The position numbers and the translations under genes are program-made. Source: DASRDR01 sp963812945 [NCBI: uncultured Candidatus Rokubacteria bacterium] (GTDB taxonomy: Bacteria; Methylomirabilota; Methylomirabilia; Rokubacteriales). Taken from it: 64,000 bases of DNA. The stretch's first letter is position 1. Each line of letters begins with the position of its first letter. The notes beneath the pieces are model-generated. The model searched no databases. It worked only from the letters and a program-made list of their open reading frames with translations, and had not been told where the DNA came from. The stretch covers positions 1,550,001 through 1,614,000 of the forward strand of contig CAWEXD010000008.1 in assembly GCA_963812945.1 (NCBI GenBank), given 5' to 3'. Positions 32,591 through 42,372 of this stretch are shown here, piece by piece.

Positions 32591-33573
32591 GCGACCCCCA
32601 CCGCGGCCTTCGCCTCGGCAAGCGTCTCGGCCGCCACGCGGCGGGCCCGCGCCGAGCCCTCGCGCAGCACCTCGCGCAGGTGATCCGGCCGCACGATCAT
32701 GCGAGTCCGCCGCTCCCGGATCGCCTCGAGCGGCGGCAGCATGTGCTCGAGCAGCACGCCCTTGCAGTCGAGGCAGCCGATGCCCGCCGTGCGGCAGCCG
32801 TGCGCCACCCCGTTCCGGGGCGCCTCCGGCGTGAAGATGCGGTGCAGGTCGTACACCGGGCAGATGTCGGGATTCCCCGGGTCGGAGCGTCGCTTCCGGG
32901 CCGGGTCGGTGACCATGGTCTTGATCTTCGGCACCGTCACCTCGGGCGGGTCGGCCAGATAGATCGCGTTGTCGTACGACTTCGACATCTTGCGGCCGTC
33001 GGTGCCGGGCACCTTGGGGATCGCGGTCAGCTTGATCTCGGGCTCGACGAGGACCTGGCCGAACAGATGGTTGAACCGCCGCGCGACCTCGCGCGTGAGC
33101 TCGATGTGCGGAGCCTGGTCGACGCCGACCGGCACGTAGCGCGGCCGGTAGATCAGGATGTCCGCCGACTGGAGCAAGGGATAGCCCAGGAGCCCGTACG
33201 ACGGCGACTGGATCCCCAGCTGCTCGACCATCTCCTTGTACGTGGGGACCCGCTCCAGCCACGAGACCGGCGTGATCATCGAGAAGAGGAGGTGGAGCTC
33301 CGCGTGCTCGGGCACGAGCGACTGCACGAAGATCGTGCTCCGCTCCGGGTCGAGACCGGCGCCGAGCCAGTCGGCGGCCATCTCCAGCGTGTTGGTGGCA
33401 ATCTCGCCCTTGCCCGGGATCTCGGTGGTGAACGCGTGCCAGTCGGCCACGAAATAGAAGCAGTCGAAGTCGGCCTGCAGGCGCACCCAGTTGTCGAGCG
33501 CGCCGAGATAGTTGCCCAGGTGGAGCCGGCCCGTCGGCCGCATCCCCGACAGGACCCGCGGCCGTCCGCTCAT
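32587..33573 (-). CDS. trpS: Tryptophanyl-tRNA synthetase
   Basis: 328 aa class Ic synthetase charging tRNA-Trp. The HIGH-like motif is GRLHLGNYLGAL near residue 15, KMSKS is exact in GRKMSKSYDNAI (about 195), and YPLLQSADIL and VPVGVDQAPHIELTREVARRFN line the active site. CPVYDLHRIF and CLDCKGVLLEHM belong to the anticodon-binding helical domain. Length is normal. The ATG overlaps the kdsB stop (ATGA, 33570-33573). trpS next to scpAB is a common arrangement outside gammaproteobacteria. Confidence 0.97.
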   Translation of the reverse strand: MSGRPRVLSGMRPTGRLHLGNYLGALDNWVRLQADFDCFYFVADWHAFTTEIPGKGEIATNTLEMAADWLGAGLDPERSTIFVQSLVPEHAELHLLFSMITPVSWLERVPTYKEMVEQLGIQSPSYGLLGYPLLQSADILIYRPRYVPVGVDQAPHIELTREVARRFNHLFGQVLVEPEIKLTAIPKVPGTDGRKMSKSYDNAIYLADPPEVTVPKIKTMVTDPARKRRSDPGNPDICPVYDLHRIFTPEAPRNGVAHGCRTAGIGCLDCKGVLLEHMLPPLEAIRERRTRMIVRPDHLREVLREGSARARRVAAETLAEAKAAVGVA

Positions 33574-34313
33574 GACTCTCGTCCTTCCCGGTTCCGGAGG
33601 TACGCCGACAGCCGATCCACGTCCGGGGGCGTGTCCACTCCGATCGAGCCGTGCGGCGTCAGCAGCACCCGGATCCGGACGCCGTGCTCGAGCGCCCGGA
33701 GCTGCTCGAGGCGCTCCGTCTGCTCGAGCGGAGTCGGCGGGAGCGCCGCGTAGCGCTGCAGGAACGCGTGCCGGAACACGTAGATGCCGACGTGACGGAG
33801 CGGAACGACGAGCCCCGTCTCGCGCGCGTAGGGAATCGGCGCCCTCGAGAAGTAGAGGGCGTGGCCCGACTGGTCGAGCACCACCTTGACGGCGTTCGGG
33901 TCCCGGTGCTCTGCCTCGTCCACGACCGGGTGCGCCAGCGTGCCCATCTCGATGGCCGGGTCCTCCGCCATCACCCGGACCAGCTGGTCCAGCGCCTTCA
34001 CCTCGAAGGCCGGCTCGTCCCCCTGCAGGTTCACGACCAGATCGACCGGCCAGTCACGTGTCGCCTGCGCCACGCGGTCGGTGCCGGTCGGGCACCCGGG
34101 CGACGTCATCGCGACCGTCCCGCCGAACCCGCGCACCGCGGCGGCGATCCGCTCGTCGTCGGTGGCGACGACCACCCGCTCCACGGACTCGAGCTCGCCG
34201 GCCCGCTCCCAGACGTGCTGGATCAGGGGCTTCCCCCGGATCACGACGAGCGCCTTGCCCGGGAAGCGCACCGAGGCCCAGCGCGAGGGGATCACGGCGA
34301 CCGCGCGGGTCAC
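33570..34313 (-). CDS. kdsB: 3-deoxy-manno-octulosonate cytidylyltransferase
   Basis: Activates Kdo as CMP-Kdo for lipid A glycosylation by WaaA. 247 aa: IPSRWASVRFPGKAL (nucleotide loop), VVATDDERI, TSPGCPTGTDRVA, NLQGDEPAF, YFSRAPIPYAR and RHVGIYVFR. The first motif has Trp-Ala-Ser where IPARLxSTRLPGK is typical, a moderate variation. GTG start at 34313 overlapping the GT2 stop (GTGA). The upstream open frame into the neighbour is a shadow. Confidence 0.95.
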   Translation of the reverse strand: MTRAVAVIPSRWASVRFPGKALVVIRGKPLIQHVWERAGELESVERVVVATDDERIAAAVRGFGGTVAMTSPGCPTGTDRVAQATRDWPVDLVVNLQGDEPAFEVKALDQLVRVMAEDPAIEMGTLAHPVVDEAEHRDPNAVKVVLDQSGHALYFSRAPIPYARETGLVVPLRHVGIYVFRHAFLQRYAALPPTPLEQTERLEQLRALEHGVRIRVLLTPHGSIGVDTPPDVDRLSAYLRNREGRES

Positions 34314-35071
34314 GCCGCGGCCCCCCGCCCCGACCGGCGCTCGCGGACCTTGGCGGCCCGCAGGAACACGTAGTGCGCGTGAAGCCAGGCCAGGACGAGG
34401 CCCCGCCACCCGTCGAGGAACCCCGCGCGCAGGATGTACATCGACACGAACCGCCAGACCGGCCGCCCCAGGAGATCGACCAGGCTTCCGCCGCGCCCGG
34501 ACGCCGCCAGGTCCGCCGCCGCGAGGTCCGAGTACCGGTTCAGGCGCGCGACGGCATCGGCCACGCTCCGGTAGCTCTCGTGGGTCAACGGGGCCCGGAG
34601 CCGTCCGGTCGGACCGTCCACTCGCACCGACTCGTGCACCGCCCGCTCGACGAACGCCCCCTTGCCCCGCCGGAACAGCCGGAGCTGCCAGTCCGGATAG
34701 AGGCCGCCACGGCGCACCCAGCGGCCCTGGAAGAGGTTCCGGCGCGGCAGGAAGAAGCCCGCCTCGGCGGGCTCGACCTCGAGCACGGCCCGGATCTCGT
34801 CGCGGAGGGCCTCCGACACGCGCTCGTCCGCGTCGAGCGAGAGGACCCAGTCGCCCTGGCACTGGTCCAGCGCGAAGTTCTTCTGGGTGCCGTATCCGTC
34901 CCACGCCCGGAAGAGCACGCGATCCGTGAACTCCCGCGCGATCGCCACGGTCTTGTCGCTCGACCCGGCATCGACCACCACCAGCTCGTCCGCCCAGACG
35001 ACGCTCTCCAGGCAGGCGCGAAGCCGCTCCTCCTCGTTCAGCGCGACGACGGCCACCGACACCCGCGGCAT
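34310..35071 (-). CDS. Family 2 glycosyltransferase, LPS core (WaaE/KdtX-like)
   Basis: 253 aa GT-A enzyme: VSVAVVALNEEERLRACLESV, ELVVVDAGSSDKT, the DxD region LSLDADERV, and AFVERAVHESVRVDG. Length and the later LNRYSDLAAADL and FLDGWRGLVLAWLHAHYVFLRAAK segments resemble the WaaE/KdtX group that adds beta-glucose to heptose I; substrate here is not provable. The ATG at 35071 lies 20 bp after waaC. It overlaps kdsB by 4 bp. Confidence 0.85.
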   Translation of the reverse strand: MPRVSVAVVALNEEERLRACLESVVWADELVVVDAGSSDKTVAIAREFTDRVLFRAWDGYGTQKNFALDQCQGDWVLSLDADERVSEALRDEIRAVLEVEPAEAGFFLPRRNLFQGRWVRRGGLYPDWQLRLFRRGKGAFVERAVHESVRVDGPTGRLRAPLTHESYRSVADAVARLNRYSDLAAADLAASGRGGSLVDLLGRPVWRFVSMYILRAGFLDGWRGLVLAWLHAHYVFLRAAKVRERRSGRGAAA

Positions 35072-35091
35072 CCCGCTTCCCGCGTGGGCTC

Positions 35092-36129
35092 TCAGCGGAG
35101 GAGACCCTGGGCCGCGGCGAGGACGGCCTCGACGACGATCCCGTCCATGCGGCCCGTCGGGCTCTGGATGGTCGTCACGCGGGGGCCATACGGGCCGTTC
35201 CGCAAGGCTTTCGTCGGCCCGTATAGCCCGACCGTCGGGACCCCGAGCACCGCCGCGACATGCACCGGCCCCGTGTCTCCGCCGACCGCGAGCGTGCCGC
35301 GGCGAAACAGCGCGATCATGTCGTCGATCGTCGTCGGCGGGGGCACGATGGGGCTCGGCCGCATGCCGTGGGCGATGGCCCGCGCGAGCGGCTCCTCCCG
35401 GGGCCCCCACGCGACCACCACGCGCGCCCCCAGACGCACCGCGAGCTCCTCGCCGAGCCGCCGGAAGGGCTCCACCGCCCAGCGCTTGTGGTCGCCGCCG
35501 GATCCGGGGTTCAGGATGACGAGAGGCGTCCCGGCCTTCACCCCCTCCTCCTCGAGCCACCGCGCCACCAGGGCCTCGGCCCCCGGATCGCCGGGAATGG
35601 GGAAGGCCGGCGGGCCGACGGTCGCGAGGTCGACGCCGAGCGCCGCGACGACGGCCAGATACTGGTCGACCACGTGGACAGCCTCGCGGGGCGGTGTCAC
35701 GTGCTGGTTCGTGAACCACGCGCTGCCGCGCTCCCGGCAGTGCGAGGCGGCCAGCCCGATACGGCGCGGCGCCCGCGTCATGGCCGTGATGACGCCGCTC
35801 TTCCAGAGCCCCTGGAGGTCGACGGCCACGTGGAACCGTCCGGCCGCCAGCCGGCGGGCGAGGCCGCGCACCGTGGCCACCACCGACGCGGCGCCGGCCG
35901 GATGCCGAAGCTCCCGCCGCCAGAGCCGGGTGTCGATGGACACGACGTGATTCACGTCCGGATTGTCACGCAGCACGGCCTGCTCGCGTCGCTCGACCAC
36001 CCAGGTCAGCTCGGCCCGCGGCCACCAGGCGCGCAGCGCCCGCGCGGCGGGGAGCGCATGGACGACGTCTCCGAGCGAGGACAGCTTCACCAGCGCGATG
36101 CGGGGGGCGCGGGCGCGGCCGGGGCTCAC
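35092..36129 (-). CDS. waaC: Lipopolysaccharide heptosyltransferase I
   Basis: 345 aa GT9 enzyme that adds the first heptose to Kdo. N-terminal [23 protein letters not shown] (catalytic Asp in GDVVH), [10 protein letters not shown], the ADP-heptose-binding [20 protein letters not shown] and [24 protein letters not shown] are all present. [11 protein letters not shown] and the KRW motif favour WaaC over WaaF. GTG start overlapping the rfaE2 stop (GTGA). Confidence 0.92.
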   Translation of the reverse strand: MSPGRARAPRIALVKLSSLGDVVHALPAARALRAWWPRAELTWVVERREQAVLRDNPDVNHVVSIDTRLWRRELRHPAGAASVVATVRGLARRLAAGRFHVAVDLQGLWKSGVITAMTRAPRRIGLAASHCRERGSAWFTNQHVTPPREAVHVVDQYLAVVAALGVDLATVGPPAFPIPGDPGAEALVARWLEEEGVKAGTPLVILNPGSGGDHKRWAVEPFRRLGEELAVRLGARVVVAWGPREEPLARAIAHGMRPSPIVPPPTTIDDMIALFRRGTLAVGGDTGPVHVAAVLGVPTVGLYGPTKALRNGPYGPRVTTIQSPTGRMDGIVVEAVLAAAQGLLR

Positions 36130-36626
36130 CGGAGCGCTTCCTGGCCACGCCCGAACCGGGCGAGGATCTCGGCGATCACGTCCCGGGTCGAGTGGGCCTT
36201 GGCATCGCCGGCGATCGCGACACGGCCACCCGCGGCGAGGACGGCCGCGCGCTCGGGGACCGACTCCGGCGTGTAGTCCGTGCCCTTCGCGTGCACCGCC
36301 GGGCGCAGGAGCGCGATGAGCCGATCGGCGGTGTCCTCGTCGAAGACCACCACGTGGTCGACCGCGCGGAGCGATGCCACGAGCTCGGCGCGCTCCGCGG
36401 CGGGCATGAGCGGCCGCCCCGGCCCCTTGAGGCGGCGCACCGCGGCGTCCCCGTTCACGCCCACGATCAGGAGGTCGCCCAGCGCGCGCGCATCCTCGAG
36501 GTACCGCGCGTGCCCCACGTGGAGGAGGTCGAAGCAGCCGTTGGCGAGCACGACGCGGCGGCCAGCGGCTCGCGCCGCCTCGGCCGCGGCCCGCGCCCCC
36601 TCAAGATCGAGCACCCGCCCCGTCAT
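36126..36626 (-). CDS. rfaE2: D-glycero-beta-D-manno-heptose 1-phosphate adenylyltransferase
   Basis: 166 aa nucleotidyltransferase giving ADP-heptose, the C-terminal activity of E. coli HldE as a separate protein. [20 protein letters not shown] contains the nucleotide-binding HxGH motif; [35 protein letters not shown] and [12 protein letters not shown] follow. It overlaps rfaE1 by 26 bp, so the two activities are encoded as tightly coupled genes instead of a fusion. Confidence 0.95.
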   Translation of the reverse strand: MTGRVLDLEGARAAAEAARAAGRRVVLANGCFDLLHVGHARYLEDARALGDLLIVGVNGDAAVRRLKGPGRPLMPAAERAELVASLRAVDHVVVFDEDTADRLIALLRPAVHAKGTDYTPESVPERAAVLAAGGRVAIAGDAKAHSTRDVIAEILARFGRGQEALR

Positions 36627-37644
36627 GCGTCCCGGCGCCGCCCGCGTCGCGGCGGATGGCGTCGGCCAGCTCCTCCCGGTGGACCGTGGCGGTCCCCCGC
36701 TTCATGACCACCACCCCGCCGGCGTAGTTCGACAGGCGGGCCGCCACGGCCGGCCGCGCGCCTGCCGCCAGGGCGAGGGTGAAGGTGCTGATCACGGTGT
36801 CGCCGGCGCCCGTGACGTCGGCGATCTCGTCGCTGCCGAAGATCGGCACGAAGGTGGCCGCCCCGCCCCGCTCGAAGAGGGCGAGGCCCTTCGCGCCCCG
36901 CGTCACCAGGAGACAGCGCAACCCGAGCCGCTCGAGCAGCCTCCAGCCCGCCTGCTCGACCGCCTTGTCCCCGTCCAGGGTCACGCCGAGCAGGAGCTCG
37001 ACCTCGCTCTCGTTCGGCGTCGCGGCCGTCAGCCCCTCGAACCGGAGGAGGTCGTAGCGGGAGTCCGCGGTCACGACGGCTCCCTCGGCGGCGAGCTTGC
37101 GCGCCTCCCCGAGAATCCTCGGGGTGATGGTCCCATACCCGTAGTCCGACAGCACCACGGCGTCGACCCGCCCCGCCCACGTCCGGAGACGCTCCATCAG
37201 GGCCGACTCGGCCGCCGGCGGCAGCGCCCCCTCTGGCTCGCGGTCCACGCGGACGACCTGCTGGCGGGTCGACAGGGACCCGCCGGCCATGATCCGCGTT
37301 TTCACCGGCGTCCGGCGCTCGGGCACCACGACCAGTCCGTCCCGCTCGATACCCTGGTCTGCCAGGAGCCGCCGGAGCGTCTCGCCGGTCCGGTCCGCGC
37401 CGACCACCCCGAGGGGCACCACCTTCGCGCCGAGGGTGTGCAGGTTCTGGCAGGCGTTGGCCGCCCCGCCGAGACGGGTCTCCTGCGAGAGGTACCGCAG
37501 GATCAGGACCGGGGCTTCCCGGGAGATGCGCTCGGGCTTGCCGAAGACGTACTCGTCGGCGACCAGGTCGCCGACGACCAAGACCCGCCGACCCTCGAAC
37601 CCCTGGACCGTCCGGATGAGCTCGGCGGTCTCCGGGTTAGGCAC
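36601..37644 (-). CDS. rfaE1: D-glycero-beta-D-manno-heptose-7-phosphate kinase
   Basis: 347 aa PfkB-family kinase, the N-terminal activity of Hld[42 protein letters not shown] and the PfkB signature [11 protein letters not shown] with catalytic Asp are clear. GTG start at 37644. A perfect TATAAT lies 75 nt upstream (37719-37724), so transcription may restart here. The gene for the mutase/isomerase and the phosphatase (GmhA, GmhB) are not in the window. Confidence 0.94.
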   Translation of the reverse strand: MPNPETAELIRTVQGFEGRRVLVVGDLVADEYVFGKPERISREAPVLILRYLSQETRLGGAANACQNLHTLGAKVVPLGVVGADRTGETLRRLLADQGIERDGLVVVPERRTPVKTRIMAGGSLSTRQQVVRVDREPEGALPPAAESALMERLRTWAGRVDAVVLSDYGYGTITPRILGEARKLAAEGAVVTADSRYDLLRFEGLTAATPNESEVELLLGVTLDGDKAVEQAGWRLLERLGLRCLLVTRGAKGLALFERGGAATFVPIFGSDEIADVTGAGDTVISTFTLALAAGARPAVAARLSNYAGGVVVMKRGTATVHREELADAIRRDAGGAGTHDGAGARS

Positions 37645-37718
37645 GGTGGGATCGTCGCGGCACCGGGAAGGATTGGCCCGTGGAGAGGCGGACTTCCGGG
37701 CACCAGATCATCGGCGTC

Positions 37719-37724
37719 ATTATA
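37719..37724 (-). promoter_or_regulatory. Possible -10 box ahead of rfaE1
   Basis: Perfect TATAAT on the minus strand in the 88-bp gap between the GT4 gene and rfaE1. No good -35 is seen at 16-19 nt. The sequence TATAATGACGC is shared with the clpC upstream region (53338-53343). Confidence 0.4.
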
Positions 37725-37732
37725 CTGGCGGC

Positions 37733-38860
37733 TCACCGGCGGGAAAGCGCTTCTTTGGCAAGCACCTGGGCGTACACCGCCTCCACGAGGGCGGCCCGCC
37801 GGGACGGCGTGAACAGACGCTCCACCCGATGCCGTCCCGCCGCGCCCATCAGGCGGGCACGCTCCCCGTCGCGAAGCACCGCCTCCAGGCGGGCCGCGAC
37901 AGGCCCAGGCGCCGGCTCGACGAGCCAACCCGTCTCCCCGTCCACCACGATCTCCGGCACGGCCCCGACCGGGGCGGCCACGACCGGCCGTCCCACGGCC
38001 ATCGCCTCCAGCACGGCCCGGCAGGACTCCTCCGACCCGGTGCCGAGGAGGACCAGGCAGTCGAGCGCGGCGAGCGTCTCCGGCAGATCGGCGCCTCGGT
38101 AGCCCGCGAAGACGACGGTGGACCCGAGCTCGAGGTCCCGCACGAGCGCCTCCAGGGCCGGCCGGTGCTCGCCCCGGCCCACCAGGAGCAGACGCGCCTC
38201 CGGCATGCGCTCGCGGAGGCGCGCCATCGCGCGGAGCAGCACGTCGTACCCCCGTCCCGGCACCATCCGCGCCACGCACCCGGCGACCGGGGCCGTGCCG
38301 AGCCCCAGCGCCGCCCGCACGGACCGGCCGTCCGCGCCGGGCGCGAAGCGCGCGATGTCCACCGCGCCCGGCACGACGGTCACCCGCGTGTCGGGCACCT
38401 CCGCGGCGCGGAGCCGCGCGGCGATGCCCTCGCTGACCGCGATCACGGCGGCGGCCCGCCCGAGGAGCCAGCGGGCGGCCCGCCGGTCGTGGACGGCCCG
38501 GCGGTGGTGCACCGTCCGGACCAGGCGCACCGTCGTGCCGGTCCGCGCCAGCGCGGCCAGCCAGTGGTCGTGGGTCTGGTGGGCGTGGACGATGTCGACG
38601 GAGCGCTCCCGGAGCGCGCGCCGCAGCGCTCCGATCTGGGCGAGGAGCCGCCAGGGCCGGGAGGTAGGCTCGAGCGACAGGGACTCCACGAGCTCCACCC
38701 CCGCGTCCCGCACGTGCGTCTCGAGGACGTCGCCCCGAGCGCAGGCGAACCACACCGCGTGGCCCCGATCCTTGAGCGTGCGCGCCAGGTCCAGCGCGGG
38801 GTCCGCGCTCCCGGTCCACCAGCGGTTCGCAACGACGTGCAGGACCCGGAGCGGCGTCAC
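37733..38860 (-). CDS. Family 4 glycosyltransferase
   Basis: 375 aa GT-B enzyme, probably adding an LPS core or O-antigen sugar. N-terminal RVLHVVANRWWTGSADPALDLARTL, the acceptor region (VDIVHAHQTHDHWLAALA) and the donor-binding C-terminal domain with GTGSEESCRAVLEAMAVGRPVVAAPVGAVPEIV, in which the EX7E-type Glu pair is present. Donor and acceptor cannot be told from sequence. The GTG start overlaps the waaF stop (GTGA, 38857-38860). Confidence 0.85.
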   Translation of the reverse strand: MTPLRVLHVVANRWWTGSADPALDLARTLKDRGHAVWFACARGDVLETHVRDAGVELVESLSLEPTSRPWRLLAQIGALRRALRERSVDIVHAHQTHDHWLAALARTGTTVRLVRTVHHRRAVHDRRAARWLLGRAAAVIAVSEGIAARLRAAEVPDTRVTVVPGAVDIARFAPGADGRSVRAALGLGTAPVAGCVARMVPGRGYDVLLRAMARLRERMPEARLLLVGRGEHRPALEALVRDLELGSTVVFAGYRGADLPETLAALDCLVLLGTGSEESCRAVLEAMAVGRPVVAAPVGAVPEIVVDGETGWLVEPAPGPVAARLEAVLRDGERARLMGAAGRHRVERLFTPSRRAALVEAVYAQVLAKEALSRR

Positions 38861-39885
38861 CGGCGTATCGCGAGGGCGGCCACGACCGCGGCCTCGACCT
38901 CGTCGACCTCGATCGCCCGGAGACATCGATGGTCGATCGGGCACTTCCGGAGGAAGCAGGGGCTGCAGGCCGGCTGATGCCAGATCGCGCGCTGCCAGGG
39001 GCCGAGCGGCGCGGTCAGACGGGGGTCCGTCGGGCCGAACAGGGTCACGGTGGGCACTCCGACCGCCGCCGCGACGTGCGCCGGTCCGCTGTCGGCCGCG
39101 ACGACAGCGTCGAACTCCGCCATCAGCGCGGCCAGGAGATCCGGACGGTCGCGGCCAACGAGGCTCCGGAGCGGCATCCCGGCCGCCGCGCTCACCGCGT
39201 CCACGAGCTCACGCGTCCCGGAGCGCCCGAGCAGCACCGTGTCGACCCCGCGCGCCTCGAGTCGCGTCGCCAAGAGACCGATCCGCTCCGGCGGCCAGAG
39301 CTTCGACGGTCCAAAGGCCGCGCCGAGCTGGAGGCCGACGCGCAGATGGCCCGACGTCAGACCTGCCTCCGCCATGAGGCGCCGCGCCTCCGACCGGCGC
39401 TGGGGGTCGATCACCAGGTGCGGAGTTCCCGAGGCCTCGTGCACGCCGAGCGGCCCCAGCAAGCGGAGGTACGTCGTCACCTCGTGGGCCGGGCCCGCGC
39501 CGCGCGGGAGCGCGTGGGTCAGCAGGAGGCGGCGCGCGTCCGCGGCATAGCCGACCCGCCAGCGGGCCCCTGAGAGCCATCCGGCGAGGGCCGTCTCGAA
39601 CGAGTTCGGGACGATCAGGGCGAGGTCGAAGCGCGCCTGCCGGAGGCGTCGGGCCTGGGCAAGCCGCGCGCCGGTTCCCGCCGGAGGGACTAAGCGGCGG
39701 GTGATGCCGGGCTCGCTCTCGAGGACCGAGGCCACCCAGTGACCGAGGCACCAGATCTCCGCTTCCGGGACCGCGCGCCGGAGCGACCGGAGGAGGGGCA
39801 GCGCCATGACGGTGTCGCCGAGCCAGTTCGGCAGACGCACGATCACCCGCCGGACCTCGTCACGGGGGATGAGCCCGGTCTTCAC
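38857..39885 (-). CDS. waaF: Lipopolysaccharide heptosyltransferase II
   Basis: 342 aa GT9 enzyme adding the second heptose. VRLPNWLGDTVMALPLLRSLR is the WaaF-type N-terminus, NSFETALAGWLSGARWRVGYAADARRLLLT and GAAFGPSKLWPPERIGLLATRL are family hallmarks, and ADSGPAHVAAAVGVPTVTLFGPTDP binds the donor. The C-terminus holds a Cys-rich stretch (CSPCFLRKCPIDHRCL) found in many WaaF proteins. Overlaps lpxK by 4 bp. Confidence 0.94.
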   Translation of the reverse strand: MKTGLIPRDEVRRVIVRLPNWLGDTVMALPLLRSLRRAVPEAEIWCLGHWVASVLESEPGITRRLVPPAGTGARLAQARRLRQARFDLALIVPNSFETALAGWLSGARWRVGYAADARRLLLTHALPRGAGPAHEVTTYLRLLGPLGVHEASGTPHLVIDPQRRSEARRLMAEAGLTSGHLRVGLQLGAAFGPSKLWPPERIGLLATRLEARGVDTVLLGRSGTRELVDAVSAAAGMPLRSLVGRDRPDLLAALMAEFDAVVAADSGPAHVAAAVGVPTVTLFGPTDPRLTAPLGPWQRAIWHQPACSPCFLRKCPIDHRCLRAIEVDEVEAAVVAALAIRR

Positions 39886-41051
39886 CGTCCGCTCCCCCGC
39901 TCACGCGCTGCCGCGTCCACGCGCGCCCGCAGTTCGGCGCGCCAGGCGTCGGGGCTCGCCAAGGGTACGAGGCGAACGCGGAGAGCCCACACGGGGGGCA
40001 GCGCGGGGCTCCCGGGCGCCGGCTCGCTCCGGTCCCCCAGGACACCGGGGCCTTGCAGGCGCACGCCGTCCTTTTCCGTGGTCACGAGAAGGTCCGCGCC
40101 GACCGCCCGGGCTCGCCGCGCGATCGCCGCGAGGTCCCGGGGCTCGTACGCGTAGTGGTCGGGAAACGCCACCACGTCCCGCACGGTCGCTCCGTGGGCG
40201 GTGAGCGTTTCCGCGAGCCGCTCCGGCTCCGCGATTCCCGCGAAGGCGAGGACGGTCCGTCCTCGGAGGGCCGCATCGGGATGACGCGCGCCCGACGCGA
40301 GATCCTCGAGCCCCTCGACCGTGTAGTCCGCCGCGAGACACGGCGCCGGCCCGGCGTGGCGGTGGATCTCCCCGAAGAGGGGGCCCAGGTCCCGCCGGCC
40401 CGATGCGCGCGTCGCGACGACGAGGTGCGCTCGCGCGAGCGCCGAGGGCGATTCCCGGAGGGTGCCGCGCGGGAAGAGGCCGCCCGGGCCCCATGGCGCG
40501 CGGGCGTCCAGGCACACGATCTCCACGTCCTTCAGGAGGCGCCGCTGCTGGAAGCCGTCGTCGAGCAGCACGACGTCCGGCCGGAGGTGCGCGACCGCCC
40601 ACTGGCCCGCCGCGAGACGATCGGCGCCGACCACGACGCCGACCCCGGGCAGGCGCCGGGCCAGGAGCACGGGCTCGTCACCGGCGCGCTCGACCGGGAG
40701 TCTCGGCTCTCCGCCGTCCGACACGAGCTCGACCGGCGCGCTCGCCCGGCGACCGTATCCGCGGCTCACGACCGCCACCCGGCGGCCGTCCTCGACGAGC
40801 CAGCGGGCGACCAGCTCGACCGCGGGGGTCTTGCCCGTGCCGCCAACCGTCAGGTTCCCCACGGAGACCACCGGGCACGGGAGGCGCCCGCGCGCCAGCA
40901 GTCCCCGCGCGTAGGCAGTCTCCCGGACGGCAAGGCCCGCCCGGTAGGCCCACGACACCGGGGTCAGGGCGAGGCCGAGCGGCCCCGCCCGGCCCTCGCG
41001 CCAGGCACGGACCAGCCGGGCCCGTCGGGTGGCGCCGAGCTCCGTCGTCAC
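39882..41051 (-). CDS. lpxK: Tetraacyldisaccharide 4'-kinase
   Basis: 389 aa inner-membrane kinase that phosphorylates the 4' position of lipid A disaccharide. Walker A is VGNLTVGGTGKTP (about residues 63-76), SRGYGRR follows, then LLDDGFQQRRL with the catalytic Asp pair, and FAGIAEPERL and FPDHYAYEPRDL. The N-terminal amphipathic and hydrophobic segment (LTPVSWAYRAGL) is the membrane anchor. GTG start, 34 bp after waaA. Slightly longer than E. coli LpxK (328 aa). Confidence 0.95.
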   Translation of the reverse strand: MTTELGATRRARLVRAWREGRAGPLGLALTPVSWAYRAGLAVRETAYARGLLARGRLPCPVVSVGNLTVGGTGKTPAVELVARWLVEDGRRVAVVSRGYGRRASAPVELVSDGGEPRLPVERAGDEPVLLARRLPGVGVVVGADRLAAGQWAVAHLRPDVVLLDDGFQQRRLLKDVEIVCLDARAPWGPGGLFPRGTLRESPSALARAHLVVATRASGRRDLGPLFGEIHRHAGPAPCLAADYTVEGLEDLASGARHPDAALRGRTVLAFAGIAEPERLAETLTAHGATVRDVVAFPDHYAYEPRDLAAIARRARAVGADLLVTTEKDGVRLQGPGVLGDRSEPAPGSPALPPVWALRVRLVPLASPDAWRAELRARVDAAARERGSGR

Positions 41052-41085
41052 CGGGCTCCCCCGCCGAACGCCGCCCTCACGGACC

Positions 41086-42372
41086 TCACCGCGCCCCCTT
41101 GGCTGCTGGGGACGCCAGCACCCGCTCGAGCGCCCCGACGGTCCGCACGCACGCGCCCTGGTGGGCCCGCACGGCGCTCCACGCCGCGCGGCCCATCGCC
41201 TGGCGGGCCGCCGCGTCGGCGAGGAGCCGCCCGAGCGCGGACGCGAGCTCGGACCCGTCCCGAACCTGGGACGCCGCGTCGGCGCGGAGCAGAAGGGCCG
41301 CCGCGTCCCGGAAGTTCGTCATGTGCGGCCCGAAGAGGACGGGCTTCGCGTGAAGCGCCGGCTCGACCACGTTGTGGCCACCGACGGGAACGAGGCTTCC
41401 TCCGATGAAGATGACGTCGGCGACGGCGTAGAGGGAGGCCAGCTCGCCCATCGTGTCGACGACGATCACCGCCGACCCGCCGCCGGGGCTCACCCGGCTT
41501 CGCCGGACCGCCGCCAGTCCACGGGCCCGGATCAGACCCTCCACCTCGTCCAGCCGCTCCGGGTGACGCGGGGCCAGCACGAGCCGGAGGCCGTCGGCGG
41601 CCGGGCGCACCGCCTGGAACGCGTCGAGCACGATGGCCTCCTCGCCGCGATGGGTGCTGCCCGCGACGACGACCGGAGCCTCGCCGAGATGAAGGAGCCG
41701 GCGCCAGAGGCGCTCGGCGCCGGCGTCCCCGGCCGGGACCTCCATCTTCAGGTTCCCGGTGACCAGCACCCGCTCGGGGCGGGCGCCGAGGCTGATGATT
41801 CGCCGGGCGTCCTCCTCCGACTGCATGCAGAAGAGCGCCACGTCGTCGAGCACCCGGCGGAACAGCCCGCGGACGAGGTGGTAGCGGCGGTAGGACCGGT
41901 CCGAGATGCGCCCGTTGGCGAGGACGGCCGGCACGCCGGCTCCGCGGAGCGCCCGCAGGAGGTTGGGCCAGAGCTCCGTCTCGAGCGCGATGAAGCAGGC
42001 GGGCCCCACCCGGTCCACGGTGCGCCGGACCGCACCGGGAAAGTCGAGCGGGAACGTGAGCATGACCGCGTCCGCGAGCCGCGATCGCGCCACCTGCTCT
42101 CCGGTGGCCGTCACCGTCGACACGACGACGTCCGCGGCCGGCCACCGGGCGCGGAGCGCCTGCACCAGTGGCACCGCCGCCATGACCTCGCCGACCGAGA
42201 CGGCGTGCACCCAGAAGCGGCTGCGGGGCAGGGCCGCCGGCGGGACCTTCGCGAAGCCCAGGCGCTCCCGAAGCGCCAGAGGATACCCGGCGCGCCAGAC
42301 CTTGCGCACGAGGAACAGCGGCAGGTAGCCGAGCGCCAGAAGCGCCAGGACGAGGCTATAGAGCCGGTACAT
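41086..42372 (-). CDS. waaA: 3-deoxy-D-manno-octulosonic acid transferase
   Basis: 428 aa GT30 enzyme transferring Kdo from CMP-Kdo to lipid IVA. An N-terminal membrane anchor (YRLYSLVLALLALGYLPLFLV) precedes HAVSVGEVMAAVPLV, the catalytic Glu in ALETELWPN, NGRISDRSYRRY, VTGNLKMEV, APRHPERLDEV, and the donor site FIGGSLVPVGGHNVVEPALHAKPVLFGPHMTNF. Whether it is mono- or bifunctional cannot be read. It overlaps the DUF374 gene by 17 bp. Confidence 0.95.
   Translation of the reverse strand: MYRLYSLVLALLALGYLPLFLVRKVWRAGYPLALRERLGFAKVPPAALPRSRFWVHAVSVGEVMAAVPLVQALRARWPAADVVVSTVTATGEQVARSRLADAVMLTFPLDFPGAVRRTVDRVGPACFIALETELWPNLLRALRGAGVPAVLANGRISDRSYRRYHLVRGLFRRVLDDVALFCMQSEEDARRIISLGARPERVLVTGNLKMEVPAGDAGAERLWRRLLHLGEAPVVVAGSTHRGEEAIVLDAFQAVRPAADGLRLVLAPRHPERLDEVEGLIRARGLAAVRRSRVSPGGGSAVIVVDTMGELASLYAVADVIFIGGSLVPVGGHNVVEPALHAKPVLFGPHMTNFRDAAALLLRADAASQVRDGSELASALGRLLADAAARQAMGRAAWSAVRAHQGACVRTVGALERVLASPAAKGAR

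Noticed and set aside
31802-33262. Long ScpA with a 220-residue N-terminal extension
   Set aside because: The extension is trpS read in another frame; the ATG at 32590 overlaps the trpS stop and gives normal ScpA length.
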